From Terriglobales bacterium (GTDB lineage Bacteria; Acidobacteriota; Terriglobia; Terriglobales; Acidobacteriaceae): a stretch of DNA of 37,606 nucleotides. The notes beneath the pieces were generated by a model, which saw only the letters and a program-made list of their open reading frames with translations, did not search any database and was not told where the DNA came from. The stretch is from NCBI GenBank assembly GCA_025980765.1, contig JAICXB010000036.1, forward strand, positions 1 to 37,606, read 5' to 3'. This document shows positions 16,519 through 23,781 of the stretch, piece after piece (within the stretch, counting starts at the first letter, position 1; each line of letters opens with the position of its first letter). A program made the translations under genes and the position numbers.

Positions 16519-17454
16519 ATGGACACATCGCTTCGCAACGTCGTGATTCTCGGCTCCGGGTGCGCCGGACTTACTGCGGCGGTGTACGCCGCGCGCGCGA
16601 ACCTTAAGCCGCTGGTACTCGAAGGACACGAACCCGGCGGCCAGCTCAGCATCACCACTCTGGTAGAAAACTTCCCCGGCTTCGTCGAGGGCATTCAGGG
16701 GCCGGAGCTGATCGAGAACATCAAAAAGCAGGCAGCTCGTTTCGGCGCGGAATATCACATGGGACACGTAGTCAGCGCCGATTTTGTCAAACGTCCATTC
16801 GTCCTGGACCTCGGAAGCGTGCAGATCCAGACCCGCACTGTAATCATTGCGAGCGGAGCTTCGGCGCGATGGCTGGGACTGCCCAGCGAGCAGGCCCTGA
16901 TCGGACATGGTGTTTCTTCCTGCGCGACTTGCGACGGCTTCTTCTTCAATGGGAAAGAGATCACGGTGATTGGCGGCGGCGATTCCGCGATGGAGGAAGC
17001 GCTGTTCCTCACGCGTTTTGCGACGAAAGTCACAATCATCCACCGCCGTGACGTCTTTCGTGCCTCGAAGATCATGCTCGATCGCGCGCGCCAGCATCCC
17101 AAAATCGAATTTCTCACTGATACGACGGTGGATGAAGTTTATGACGTAAACGCCAAAGAAGTGACCGGGCTAAAGCTGCACAATCTCAAAACGGGAAAGC
17201 AGTGGGATTTCCCGACCAGCGCGATGTTTCTCGGCATCGGCCATGAGCCTAACGCCAAGTGGGTAAATGGACAGCTCGATACCGACGCTGACGGGTATCT
17301 GCTTACGAAGAACAATGTCTTCACCCGAGTTCCCGGCGTCTTCGCCTGCGGCGATGTTCAGGACCGCCGCTATCGCCAGGCGATTTCAGCCGCCGGCAGC
17401 GGCTGCATGGCGGCCATGGAAGCGGAAAAGTTTCTGGAAGAAGAAGGCCGGTAA
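16519..17454 (+). CDS. trxB: Thioredoxin reductase
   Basis: 311 residues, the normal length of the bacterial low-molecular-weight enzyme, which uses NADPH and FAD to reduce thioredoxin. Seen: FAD-binding GSGCAGLTAAVYAARA near the N-terminus, the redox pair Cys135-Ala-Thr-Cys138 in SCATCDG, the NADPH-binding IGGGDSAMEEALFLTRFA followed by HRRDVFRASK, and the C-terminal FACGDVQDRRYRQA motif that closes on FAD. The start ATG lies behind a duplicated CCAATCTCAGGAA element (16489-16501 and 16504-16516) carrying the AGGA ribosome site. It is convergent with the pdh operon across a large inverted repeat. Confidence 0.98.
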   Translation: MDTSLRNVVILGSGCAGLTAAVYAARANLKPLVLEGHEPGGQLSITTLVENFPGFVEGIQGPELIENIKKQAARFGAEYHMGHVVSADFVKRPFVLDLGSVQIQTRTVIIASGASARWLGLPSEQALIGHGVSSCATCDGFFFNGKEITVIGGGDSAMEEALFLTRFATKVTIIHRRDVFRASKIMLDRARQHPKIEFLTDTTVDEVYDVNAKEVTGLKLHNLKTGKQWDFPTSAMFLGIGHEPNAKWVNGQLDTDADGYLLTKNNVFTRVPGVFACGDVQDRRYRQAISAAGSGCMAAMEAEKFLEEEGR

Positions 17455-17498
17455 GCATTTTCACGGTAAATCTGGGTCAGTGTCGGGAGTTGAATAAT

Positions 17499-17662
17499 TG
17501 TCATCCTGAGCGAGGGCGCACGCCCGAGTCGAAGGACCCCGAGAATGAGTCGGGCTTGAATGCGGATGAAGAACTCTCCACTGCTTGTGAAGGTCTGTGG
17601 AAGGCGGAGCGGCGAGCGCCGGGGTTCTTCGGCTCGGGCGTGCGCCCTCGCTCAGAATGACA
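17499..17662. repeat. Long inverted repeat between convergent trxB and pdhB
   Basis: The left arm (17499-17540) starts TGTCATCCTGAGCGAGGGCG and the right arm (17621-17662) is its reverse complement with only about three mismatches over 42 bases; the spacer is about 80 bases. Each arm also contains an internal palindrome (GGGCGCACGCCC). It is the best-preserved pair of the TGTCATCCTGAGCG family in the window. The rest of the 295-base gap holds no gene. Confidence 0.9.
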
Positions 17663-17749
17663 GTGGCCCAGCCGTGCTTCTGAGTCTTACCGAAAGGCGA
17701 GGGCGCCCGCATCCACGCTGAAATGCACTTGTTAAGACTTCTGTAGGCA

Positions 17750-18718
17750 TCAGTACCTGCGCAGCCGACGCGCCTCCCTCACTACGTCTTCAACTTTAGG
17801 TAAGAAGAATTTTTCCAGCGGTGGTGAAAATGGCACTGGCGTGTCGAGCGAAGCAATGCGCGCGATCGGCGCATCCAGATCGTCGAAGGCAAGTTCGTTA
17901 ATGACTGCGGTAATCTCGCCGGCAAGGCCGCCAGTCTTGGTGTCTTCGTGCAGGATAATCGCGCGGTTGGTTTTCTTCACCGTGTCGGCAATGGCTTCGC
18001 GGTCGAGCGGAGCAACTGTCCGGAGATCAATGATTTCTACTTCAATTCCTTCTTTTGCCAGGATTTCCGCCGCTTTCTGCGCCACATAGACCATTGCAGC
18101 GTAGGTAATCACGCTCAGGTCGCGCCCTTCGCGATGCGTGCGAGCCTTGCCGATTTCCACTGTGTAGTCGCCGCTGGGAAGTTCTTCCTTCACGCGACGA
18201 TATAGAAATTTGTGCTCGAAAAAGAGACACGGATTGTTGTCGCGAATCGCCGATTTAATGAGACCCTTGGCGTCGGTGGGAGTCGCCGGACAGATTACTT
18301 TCAGGCCGGGAGTATGCGCGTAGTAAGTCTCGGGATTCTGTGAGTGGAAAGGACCGCCGCTTACTCCACCACCGGAGGGACCGCGCAACACCAGCGGCGC
18401 CGGCGCACCCCAGCGATAGTTCGCCTTGGCCACCATGTTCACAATCTGGTTGTGCGCCGAGCTGATGAAGTCCATAAACTGGAACTCGGCTACCGGACGC
18501 ATGCCGGTCAGCGACGCGCCAAACGCCGCGCTTACAATAGCCGACTCTGCAATGGGAGTGTCAATCACGCGTTCGCTGCCGAAGTGGTGGATGAATCCTT
18601 CCGTGACTTTAAAGGCGCCGCCGTAAACGCCGATGTCTTCGCCGACGCAGAAGACAGCAGGATCGCGCTCCATCTCTTCCCAGATGCCTTCGCGGATTGC
18701 TTCGAGATATGTGGTCAT
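17750..18718 (-). CDS. pdhB: Pyruvate dehydrogenase E1 component, beta subunit
   Basis: 322 residues, standard for the separate beta chain of the alpha2beta2 E1 of 2-oxoacid dehydrogenase complexes. With the alpha chain it binds thiamine diphosphate and decarboxylates pyruvate, passing the acetyl group to lipoyl-E2. Motifs: EEMERDPAVFCVGEDIGVYGG near the N-terminus (carrying the conserved TPP-activating Glu), FDTPIAES-like RVIDTPIAESAIVSAAFGA, and the C-terminal transketolase domain with VEIIDLRTVAPLDREAI. AGGA lies 9 bases before the ATG. It is the last gene of the minus-strand operon, 19 bases after pdhA. Branched-chain 2-oxoacid or acetoin dehydrogenase cannot be fully excluded from sequence alone. 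Confidence 0.95.
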   Translation of the reverse strand: MTTYLEAIREGIWEEMERDPAVFCVGEDIGVYGGAFKVTEGFIHHFGSERVIDTPIAESAIVSAAFGASLTGMRPVAEFQFMDFISSAHNQIVNMVAKANYRWGAPAPLVLRGPSGGGVSGGPFHSQNPETYYAHTPGLKVICPATPTDAKGLIKSAIRDNNPCLFFEHKFLYRRVKEELPSGDYTVEIGKARTHREGRDLSVITYAAMVYVAQKAAEILAKEGIEVEIIDLRTVAPLDREAIADTVKKTNRAIILHEDTKTGGLAGEITAVINELAFDDLDAPIARIASLDTPVPFSPPLEKFFLPKVEDVVREARRLRRY

Positions 18719-18737
18719 TCTTTATTCCTGGGAAGCG

Positions 18738-20054
18738 CTACCTGAAATGCGCAACATCACTGGCCGAGCCCGCCTTGCGTTTCTCCACCTTCTGCACCTT
18801 CGGTCCGCCATAGGCGAACGGAATCTGCACTGAGTTGTCGCAGAACACACGCTCGCCAGCGGTAGATCCTTCCGGGAACGGCGAGGCATCGGCAAACTCG
18901 CGGTCTTGATCGATCTGCTTCTGCGCGGCATCGATCAACGCTTTGTTTTGCTCTTCCGAAAGCCAGCCTTTTTCGAGCAAATACTTCTCCATGCGCAGAA
19001 TCGGATCACGCTTCTTCCAGTATTCAACGTACGGTTTCGGCACATAGGCGGCGGCGTCGTGCATGGCGTGTCCGCGCATGCGCATCATTTTTGCTTCAAT
19101 GAGCGATGCACCTTCGCCGGCATAGGCGCGCTGCGCCGCCTCGTGAGTAACGTCGTAGACCTGGTTCGGATCGGTGCCATCGACAATGAAGCCGGGCACG
19201 CCATATCCGATGGACCGGTCGGCCAAATCTTTGCACGCGAACTGGCGCTCAACCGGAGTGGAATACGCCCACAAATTGTTCTCGACAATGAGAATGACGC
19301 CAAGCTTCTGTACTGCCGCGAAATTGAAGCCTTCGTAGGTGGGGCCGGTGGACTGTCCGCCATCGCCCACCCAGGTAAGACAGGCGATGCTCTTCCCCTG
19401 CAGACGCGCGCCCAGCGCCACTCCTGCCAAAACGGGAATCAAATCGCCAAGCATCGATATCGGCGCGACTACATGCTTCTCGCGCTGGTCGCCAAAATGG
19501 GACCCAGCATCGCGGCCGCCGGTCGGGGCGTCGGCTTTTGCCATGTACTGCATGATGATGTCGCGCGATTTGAAGCCGCGCACCAGCAGCGCGCCCTGAT
19601 TGCGGATCATCGGGCCAATCCAGTCGCCATCGCGCAACGCCATCGCCGACGCACAGGAGCAGCCTTCCTGTCCAAGCCCGAGATAGACTCCGCCGACTAC
19701 TTTTTGCTGTTTGAACAGGTTTTCGAGCGTCTGCTCCATCTTGCGATTGAGCCACATGTAGCGGTAAAGCTCGATGGTCTTCTCTTTTGTCAGGTACTTC
19801 GACTCGCGCAGCGGCGGCGCCGGAGCGGAGAAATCACCCTCTACGCTATAGCGGAATTCGCCGTTTATCCATTCTTCTACTGTGCGGAAATTGGGAATCT
19901 CCAGTCGGTAGTCAGGAATGCCGTGCGGATTTCGGCGACTCGGGGAATTGGCAAGCGCGCCCGCGCCATTGGTGGAAGCCTTCGCGTTCGGTCCCGTGGC
20001 GGACGGCTGCTTCGGGCGCGGATTCGCTTGCGCTTTCGTCTGGGTCTTCTTCAT
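18738..20054 (-). CDS. pdhA: Pyruvate dehydrogenase E1 component, alpha subunit
   Basis: 438 residues. The thiamine-diphosphate motif is present as GDG at 230-232 followed by NN at 259-260. The phosphorylation-loop-like region is MRMRGHAMHDAA, matching the regular GHSxxDP region with Ala in place of Asp/Pro positions. The first 45 residues are an alanine/proline/lysine-rich leader not found in most E1 alpha chains and may be disordered, perhaps contacting E2. It lies 18 bases after lipB and 19 before pdhB. Together with lpdA and lipB it makes the operon a pyruvate (or related 2-oxoacid) dehydrogenase set; no E2 gene is in the window. Confidence 0.93.
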   Translation of the reverse strand: MKKTQTKAQANPRPKQPSATGPNAKASTNGAGALANSPSRRNPHGIPDYRLEIPNFRTVEEWINGEFRYSVEGDFSAPAPPLRESKYLTKEKTIELYRYMWLNRKMEQTLENLFKQQKVVGGVYLGLGQEGCSCASAMALRDGDWIGPMIRNQGALLVRGFKSRDIIMQYMAKADAPTGGRDAGSHFGDQREKHVVAPISMLGDLIPVLAGVALGARLQGKSIACLTWVGDGGQSTGPTYEGFNFAAVQKLGVILIVENNLWAYSTPVERQFACKDLADRSIGYGVPGFIVDGTDPNQVYDVTHEAAQRAYAGEGASLIEAKMMRMRGHAMHDAAAYVPKPYVEYWKKRDPILRMEKYLLEKGWLSEEQNKALIDAAQKQIDQDREFADASPFPEGSTAGERVFCDNSVQIPFAYGGPKVQKVEKRKAGSASDVAHFR

Positions 20055-20072
20055 CAGCTTGGTCCGGCTGAA

Positions 20073-20975
20073 TCACGCCAGAAAAATCTCGCCTTCGCCG
20101 GTCAGTTGCGGCGCTTGCTGCTCGTCGCGCAGCTCGCGAAGATTTTCCGGCACCTGCAGCGGAACCCCCATTGTAGTAGATGGAGGCTGGCTGGAAGGAT
20201 CGTCTTCCACACCATGTGCGCCGCTGGTGAGGAGGTCGTGCAGTGACTCGAGCCAGAGCGTCTGGCGGCCGAAGATGCGTCCGAAATTGAGAGAGACGGC
20301 GTGAGCCATCTGTTCCATGCTCGGCGTAGAGCGATTCGCGAGCTCCTGTGCGATCGACGTTACAGGACGATCGCCGATCCCGCACGGCACGATTAATTTG
20401 AAGTACTCAAGATCGGTAGTCACATTGAGCGCGAAGCCATGGCTGGTGATACTCCGCGAGATGTGGATTCCAATTGCCGCGATTTTCTTCTGTTCCTCGC
20501 CTTGCGATAATGGAGCGTCGGCTGCCCTCGGCCGACTGGGATTGCAGTCAGAAGAAGCTACGGTCTGCGTCCAGACGCCGGTCAGTCCACAGATCCTGCC
20601 GCAGGCAATTCCCAAATCGCCGCAGGTTCGAATTAGCGCTTCTTCAATCCGGCGCACGAACTCAACCGCTCCAATGCGCGGGGAAAATGCACGAAGATCG
20701 AAAATGGGATATCCAACGAGCTGTCCCGGACCATGAAAGGTGACGTCGCCGCCGCGATCGCTTTCAAACAGCTCCACGCCACGTTGCTTCAACAGCTCCG
20801 GCGACGCCAGCAGATGCTTCTGGCTGGCATTGCGGCCAAGCGTTATAACAGGAAAGTGTTCGAGCAGAAGCAGTGTGTCCGAGATGCGCTGCTGCTTGCG
20901 TAGATCAACGAGGGATTTTTGCAGTTGAAGAGCGGTGCCGTAGTCGATTAGGCCGAGATGGAGGACGGAGATCAT
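20073..20975 (-). CDS. lipB: Lipoyl(octanoyl) transferase LipB with an inserted segment
   Basis: 300 residues. LipB moves octanoate from acyl carrier protein to the lipoyl domains of E2 and GcvH, the first step of lipoate assembly. Seen: ESDRGGDVTFHGPGQLVGYP (71-90), the catalytic Lys164 in KIAAIGIHIS and catalytic Cys198 in VPCGI. Between GVWTQT (about 134-138) and the Lys motif is an extra 24 residues rich in Ser, Pro, Arg and Ala that match a palindromic DNA repeat; active-site order is kept, so the enzyme is probably functional. A C-terminal extension of about 50 residues is unlike the core family. The ATG start overlaps the stop of the upstream small hicB-like gene as ATGA. Confidence 0.93.
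   Translation of the reverse strand: MISVLHLGLIDYGTALQLQKSLVDLRKQQRISDTLLLLEHFPVITLGRNASQKHLLASPELLKQRGVELFESDRGGDVTFHGPGQLVGYPIFDLRAFSPRIGAVEFVRRIEEALIRTCGDLGIACGRICGLTGVWTQTVASSDCNPSRPRAADAPLSQGEEQKKIAAIGIHISRSITSHGFALNVTTDLEYFKLIVPCGIGDRPVTSIAQELANRSTPSMEQMAHAVSLNFGRIFGRQTLWLESLHDLLTSGAHGVEDDPSSQPPSTTMGVPLQVPENLRELRDEQQAPQLTGEGEIFLA
20493..20564 (-). repeat. Palindromic insert inside lipB coding sequence
   Basis: This in-frame stretch encodes the extra residues about 138-161 of LipB. At its centre GTCGGC (20517-20522) pairs with GCCGAC (20531-20536). The core GCAGCCGACGCT is shared with the intergenic palindrome at 1161-1177. The match suggests that a dispersed repeat was captured in the coding frame, as happens with RPE elements in Rickettsia; this is inference from two copies only. 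Confidence 0.5.
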
Positions 20976-21139
20976 GTGTCGGTATTCTGATCCTCAATGA
21001 TTAAAGCGACTGCGTCAGCCAGATTTTGAATGCATTCCGCCTCGCTGCGGCCCTGCCCATTAGCTCCAGGGAATTCAGGACAGGAGGCGATGTACCACTT
21101 ACCATCCTTTTCGATAATTGGAGTGTAGCTCAGGGTCAA
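20972..21139 (-). CDS. Second HicB-like small protein (55 aa)
   Basis: A 55-residue frame starting at TTG (21139-21137) that overlaps the stop of the preceding hicB-like gene as TTGA and whose own stop overlaps the lipB start as ATGA. The sequence YTPIIEKDGKWYIASCPEFP, then GQGRSEAECIQNLADAVALIIED, follows the HicB antitoxin pattern: a strand, an E-x-D-x2-(W/F)-(Y/I)-A-x2-P-(D/E)-x-P-G core and a helix with regularly spaced Glu/Ala. It therefore looks like a second partial-RNase-H-fold antitoxin domain, without any DNA-binding tail. It may be a duplicate of the neighbouring hicB. Being short, it is easily missed by standard gene finding. Confidence 0.75.
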   Translation of the reverse strand: MTLSYTPIIEKDGKWYIASCPEFPGANGQGRSEAECIQNLADAVALIIEDQNTDT

Positions 21140-21354
21140 ACGCTTTGATTGGCTTCGACGTAGGTCGAATAGCTTTTCGGTTCGGGGACATCAAGCCCGC
21201 TTCGTTGTAATCCGTCCACGTGAAATTCGATCGCTTCTTGAATGTTTTTTTCGATTTCCTCGCGGGTTGATCCGGTAGAAGCGCAGCCTGGAAGATCTGG
21301 TGGGTAAGCTGAAAAACCCGTGTTTGTCTTCTCGATGATTACCAAGTATTTCAT
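21136..21354 (-). CDS. HicB-family antitoxin-like protein
   Basis: 72 residues. MKYLVIIEKTNTGFSAYPPD followed by LPGCASTGSTREEIEKNIQEAIEFHVDGL is the classic HicB N-terminal domain: a strand, the Y-x-PDLPGC motif, and a helix starting at TREE. Known HicB proteins bind and block HicA RNA-cleaving toxins; many also carry a ribbon-helix-helix or HTH domain, which is absent here, so autoregulation by DNA binding is unlikely. ATG overlaps the hicA-like stop as ATGA. The gene sits in an operon of pyruvate dehydrogenase and lipoylation genes, which is an unusual site for a toxin-antitoxin pair. Confidence 0.88.
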   Translation of the reverse strand: MKYLVIIEKTNTGFSAYPPDLPGCASTGSTREEIEKNIQEAIEFHVDGLQRSGLDVPEPKSYSTYVEANQSV

Positions 21355-21539
21355 TGCTTCATTCTCGCCTGTTTCAAAATGTTGTTCAGCGTTCCCGGAG
21401 CTAGATCGTCGTTTCGATTACCAGGAACAGTAACAACGCCGGGCTTCGACGAATGTTTATATTGCGTGTGACTGCCACGCGTGCGCTCTAGCCACCAGCC
21501 GTCCTGCTCTATTATGCGCAGAATCTCGCGTACTTTCAT
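21351..21539 (-). CDS. HicA-family toxin-like protein
   Basis: 62 residues with the full HicA (YcfA) pattern: MKVREILRIIEQDGWWLERT, then RGSHTQYKH with the catalytic histidine in G-S-H, then VTVPGNRNDDLAPGTLNNILKQA. Characterised members are dsRBD-fold ribonucleases that cleave mRNA when free of HicB. All residues usually needed are present, so it could be active. It starts two bases after the lpdA stop (TAAGGATG), with no room for its own ribosome site, so translation probably depends on ribosomes finishing lpdA. The next gene, hicB-like, overlaps it by four bases. Confidence 0.9.
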   Translation of the reverse strand: MKVREILRIIEQDGWWLERTRGSHTQYKHSSKPGVVTVPGNRNDDLAPGTLNNILKQARMKQ

Positions 21540-21541
21540 CC

Positions 21542-22960
21542 TTAGATGTTGATCGCCTTCCCTTCCACGCTGCTGAAACCATCGAGCAGGGCCTCATAGA
21601 GCGTGGGATGTGCGTGAATGGTGAACATCATTTCTTCGACTGTCGCTTCGAGCTGCATTGCGGTTACGGCTTCTGAAATCAGCTCGGTGGCGAGCGGGCC
21701 GATGATGTGCACACCGAGAATCTCTCCGTATTTCTCCTCGGAGACAACTTTGATGAAGCCTTCATGCGAGCTCATGATGCTGGCCTTGGAGTTCGCGGTA
21801 AACGGGAATTTCCCAACTTTGACTTTGTAACCTTTTTCTTTGGCTTGGGCTTCGGTCAGCCCGACGCTGCCGATCTGTGGCTCGCAATATGTGCAGCCCG
21901 GAATCAGATTGCGCTTTACCGGGCGGGCATACTTTCCCGCGATTTTGGCGACTGCCACCATGCCCTGCATGGCGGCAACATGCGCCAGTTGCGGCATTCC
22001 GGCAATGATGTCCCCGATCGCGTAAATGCAGGGCTCGACCGTCTGCATCCATTCATTGGTTGAAATAAAGCCGCGGTCGGCTTTGATTTTTGTCTTTTCC
22101 AAGCCGATGTTGTCGGTCTGCGGCGCGCGTCCGATTGCGACCAGCACCTTCTCGGCCTCGAGCTTCTGCTGCTTGCCATCTGCGCCTGTAAAGGTGACTG
22201 ACATTCCGGTCTTGGTTTTCTCCACCTTTTCCACCTTGGCGCCCAGGTGGCAGGTGATGCCGCGCTTCTTGTAAACCCGCAGCAACTCCTTGCTGATTTC
22301 TTCGTCTTCCACCGGCACCAGGCGCGGGAGGGCCTCGATGACGTTCACTTCCGTGTTGTACGACTTATAGATGGACGCGAACTCTACGCCCACGGCGCCG
22401 GACCCGATCACGATCAGCGATTTGGGAATCGTATCTAGTGAGAGGATTTCGATGTTGGTGAGAATGTCTTTGTCCGGCTTCAATCCGGGCAGCATGCGGG
22501 CTTCCGAGCCGGTGGCGATAATGACGTTCTTGGCCTGGATCTGGCTTTTCCTTCCATCAGCCTCAACCTCGACCGTCAACACCCCATTCTTCACCGGACC
22601 GGTAAGCCGCCCACAGCCGGAGATGGTCGTGACCTTGTTCTTACGCATGAGGAACTCGAGCCCCTTGGCGTGCTTGGTCACGATTTTGTTCTTGCGGTCC
22701 TGGATCGTCGCCCAGTTCACCTTCATGCCATCGACATTCTCGATGCCATGCTCCTTCGCGGCTTTGAAATGATCGTAAATTTCGGCGTCAAAGAGGAGGC
22801 TCTTGGTGGGGATGCAGCCGACATGCAGACAGGTGCCGCCGAGCTTCGAATGCTTCTCGATCAGGGCGGTTTTCAGCCCGTATTCACCAGCACGGATGGC
22901 GGCAGTGTAGCCACCCGGACCGGAGCCGATGATGGCTACGTCATAGATAGTTTCTGGCAA
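21542..22960 (-). CDS. lpdA: Dihydrolipoyl dehydrogenase (E3)
   Basis: 472 residues, the normal length. E3 reoxidises the dihydrolipoyl group of E2 and GcvH with NAD+. Seen: FAD-binding IGSGPGGYTAAIRAGEYGLK, the redox pair Cys44/Cys49 in GGTCLHVGCIP, the NAD-binding VIGSGAVGVEFASIYKSYN, the YAIGDIIAGMPQLAH motif, and the C-terminal His451-x4-Glu456 in HAHPTLYE that activates the thiolate. The start is TTG with GGGAG six bases upstream. It is the first gene of a minus-strand operon that continues with the HicA/HicB-like pair, lipB, pdhA and pdhB, so it probably serves pyruvate dehydrogenase. Confidence 0.97.
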   Translation of the reverse strand: MPETIYDVAIIGSGPGGYTAAIRAGEYGLKTALIEKHSKLGGTCLHVGCIPTKSLLFDAEIYDHFKAAKEHGIENVDGMKVNWATIQDRKNKIVTKHAKGLEFLMRKNKVTTISGCGRLTGPVKNGVLTVEVEADGRKSQIQAKNVIIATGSEARMLPGLKPDKDILTNIEILSLDTIPKSLIVIGSGAVGVEFASIYKSYNTEVNVIEALPRLVPVEDEEISKELLRVYKKRGITCHLGAKVEKVEKTKTGMSVTFTGADGKQQKLEAEKVLVAIGRAPQTDNIGLEKTKIKADRGFISTNEWMQTVEPCIYAIGDIIAGMPQLAHVAAMQGMVAVAKIAGKYARPVKRNLIPGCTYCEPQIGSVGLTEAQAKEKGYKVKVGKFPFTANSKASIMSSHEGFIKVVSEEKYGEILGVHIIGPLATELISEAVTAMQLEATVEEMMFTIHAHPTLYEALLDGFSSVEGKAINI

Positions 22961-23033
22961 GTGTGACTCCCGATTGTTAGGGATTGGTCAGGCAGACAAA
23001 CATTAGATTGTAGCAAGTGGAATTCGGTCGCGA

Positions 23034-23070
23034 GAGAGCTTCTGAGCTTCTTAGCTGCTAAGCTTCCTGC
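23034..23070. repeat. AGCTTCT/TTAGCTGCTAAG palindromic unit
   Basis: The segment GAGCTTCTTAGCTGCTAAGC contains the self-complementary core TTAGC-TGC-TAAGC-like and repeats AGCTTC at both sides. It belongs to the same family as the arms of 8910-9005. It lies in the divergent region between lpdA and the DUF2834-like gene. Confidence 0.6.
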
Positions 23071-23108
23071 GCTAATCGGAATCGATCAAATCTGCTGAGG
23101 TGGCCCAA

Positions 23109-23450
23109 ATGAAACCCAGGACGATCTATTTGGCACTTTGCGTTTTCGGCGCTGTGCTGCCTTATTCACAGTTCCTGCTGTGGCTTTCGGAACATGGTTT
23201 TGACGCCGGGCTGTTTGTAAGGCAGCTATTCGTGAACCGGATCAGCAGCTTCTTCGCTATCGACCTAATTATTTCAGCAATTGCGCTACTGGTGTTCGTC
23301 AGAGTGGAGAGCGCGCGGCTCGCTATCCCGAGGCGGTGGTTGCCGGCCATGGCAACGGTCGCGGTGGGGGTGTCACTTGGGCTTCCGCTGTTTCTGTACA
23401 TGCGGGATCTGCAGCTGGAGCGCGATAGGAGAAAATCTGCATCGGCTTAG
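23109..23450 (+). CDS. DUF2834-type small membrane protein
   Basis: 113 residues with three hydrophobic helices (about residues 4-22, 44-65 and 76-98). The sequence MKPRTIYLALCVFGAVLPYS...LFVNRISSFFAIDLIISAIALLVFV, with the FxxNxxSSFFAxDLxxSA signature, matches the DUF2834 family as I know it; the function of that family is not established. The ATG at 23109 is preferred over GTG 23100 because GAGG at 23097-23100 then sits eight bases upstream. The gene is probably monocistronic, divergent from lpdA. Confidence 0.85.
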   Translation: MKPRTIYLALCVFGAVLPYSQFLLWLSEHGFDAGLFVRQLFVNRISSFFAIDLIISAIALLVFVRVESARLAIPRRWLPAMATVAVGVSLGLPLFLYMRDLQLERDRRKSASA

Positions 23451-23477
23451 AAGCCAAGCACCTGACTGCCGGCAGCA

Positions 23478-23506
23478 AAGACAAAAGGCCGCCCTTGCGA
23501 GCAGCC
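23478..23506 (-). terminator. Intrinsic terminator of the 49-aa membrane protein gene
   Basis: On the minus strand GGCTGC (23506-23501) pairs with GCGGCC (23493-23488; one G-T pair) around an 8-nt loop, followed by TTTTGTCTTT. It starts 15 bases after the stop of the small gene at 23522. Confidence 0.65.
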
Positions 23507-23521
23507 TCTATCCTGCGTGCG

Positions 23522-23671
23522 CTAAACGACGGTGCGGCGCCCGGTGATCAGGTTCACGATCAACACGATCACGGCTGCGACCAGCAGCAGGTGGATCAAA
23601 CTGCCGGCTACGTGGAAGCTGAATCCTAACAGCCAGAGAATCAGCAGAATGGCAAAAATTGTCCAGAGCAT
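23522..23671 (-). CDS. lmo0937-family small membrane protein (49 aa)
   Basis: A 49-residue protein with two transmembrane segments: MLWTIFAILLILWLLGFSFH and HLLLVAAVIVLIVNLITGRR. This pattern (MLWTI..ILWLLG....GG/GSLIHLLLVIAVIV) is the lmo0937 / DUF5670 family of tiny membrane proteins, whose role is unknown and which are often stress-linked. The ribosome site GGGAGGG seven bases before ATG is strong, and a terminator follows, which supports a real gene despite the short length. Confidence 0.88.
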   Translation of the reverse strand: MLWTIFAILLILWLLGFSFHVAGSLIHLLLVAAVIVLIVNLITGRRTVV

Positions 23672-23781
23672 GGTGGCCCTCCCTTCCGAAAGTCCTCAGT
23701 GGGGATAAGATTCATGCTCTCTGCGGGGATGTTGCTACAGCAGTAATTTCTTTTTGTTCTGAAGAGCTGGCAACCCGCAGC

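Noticed and set aside
18906..20246. A 446-codon plus-strand open frame
   Set aside because: Antisense of pdhA and the end of lipB, both with clear catalytic motifs; the translated sequence shows no family features.
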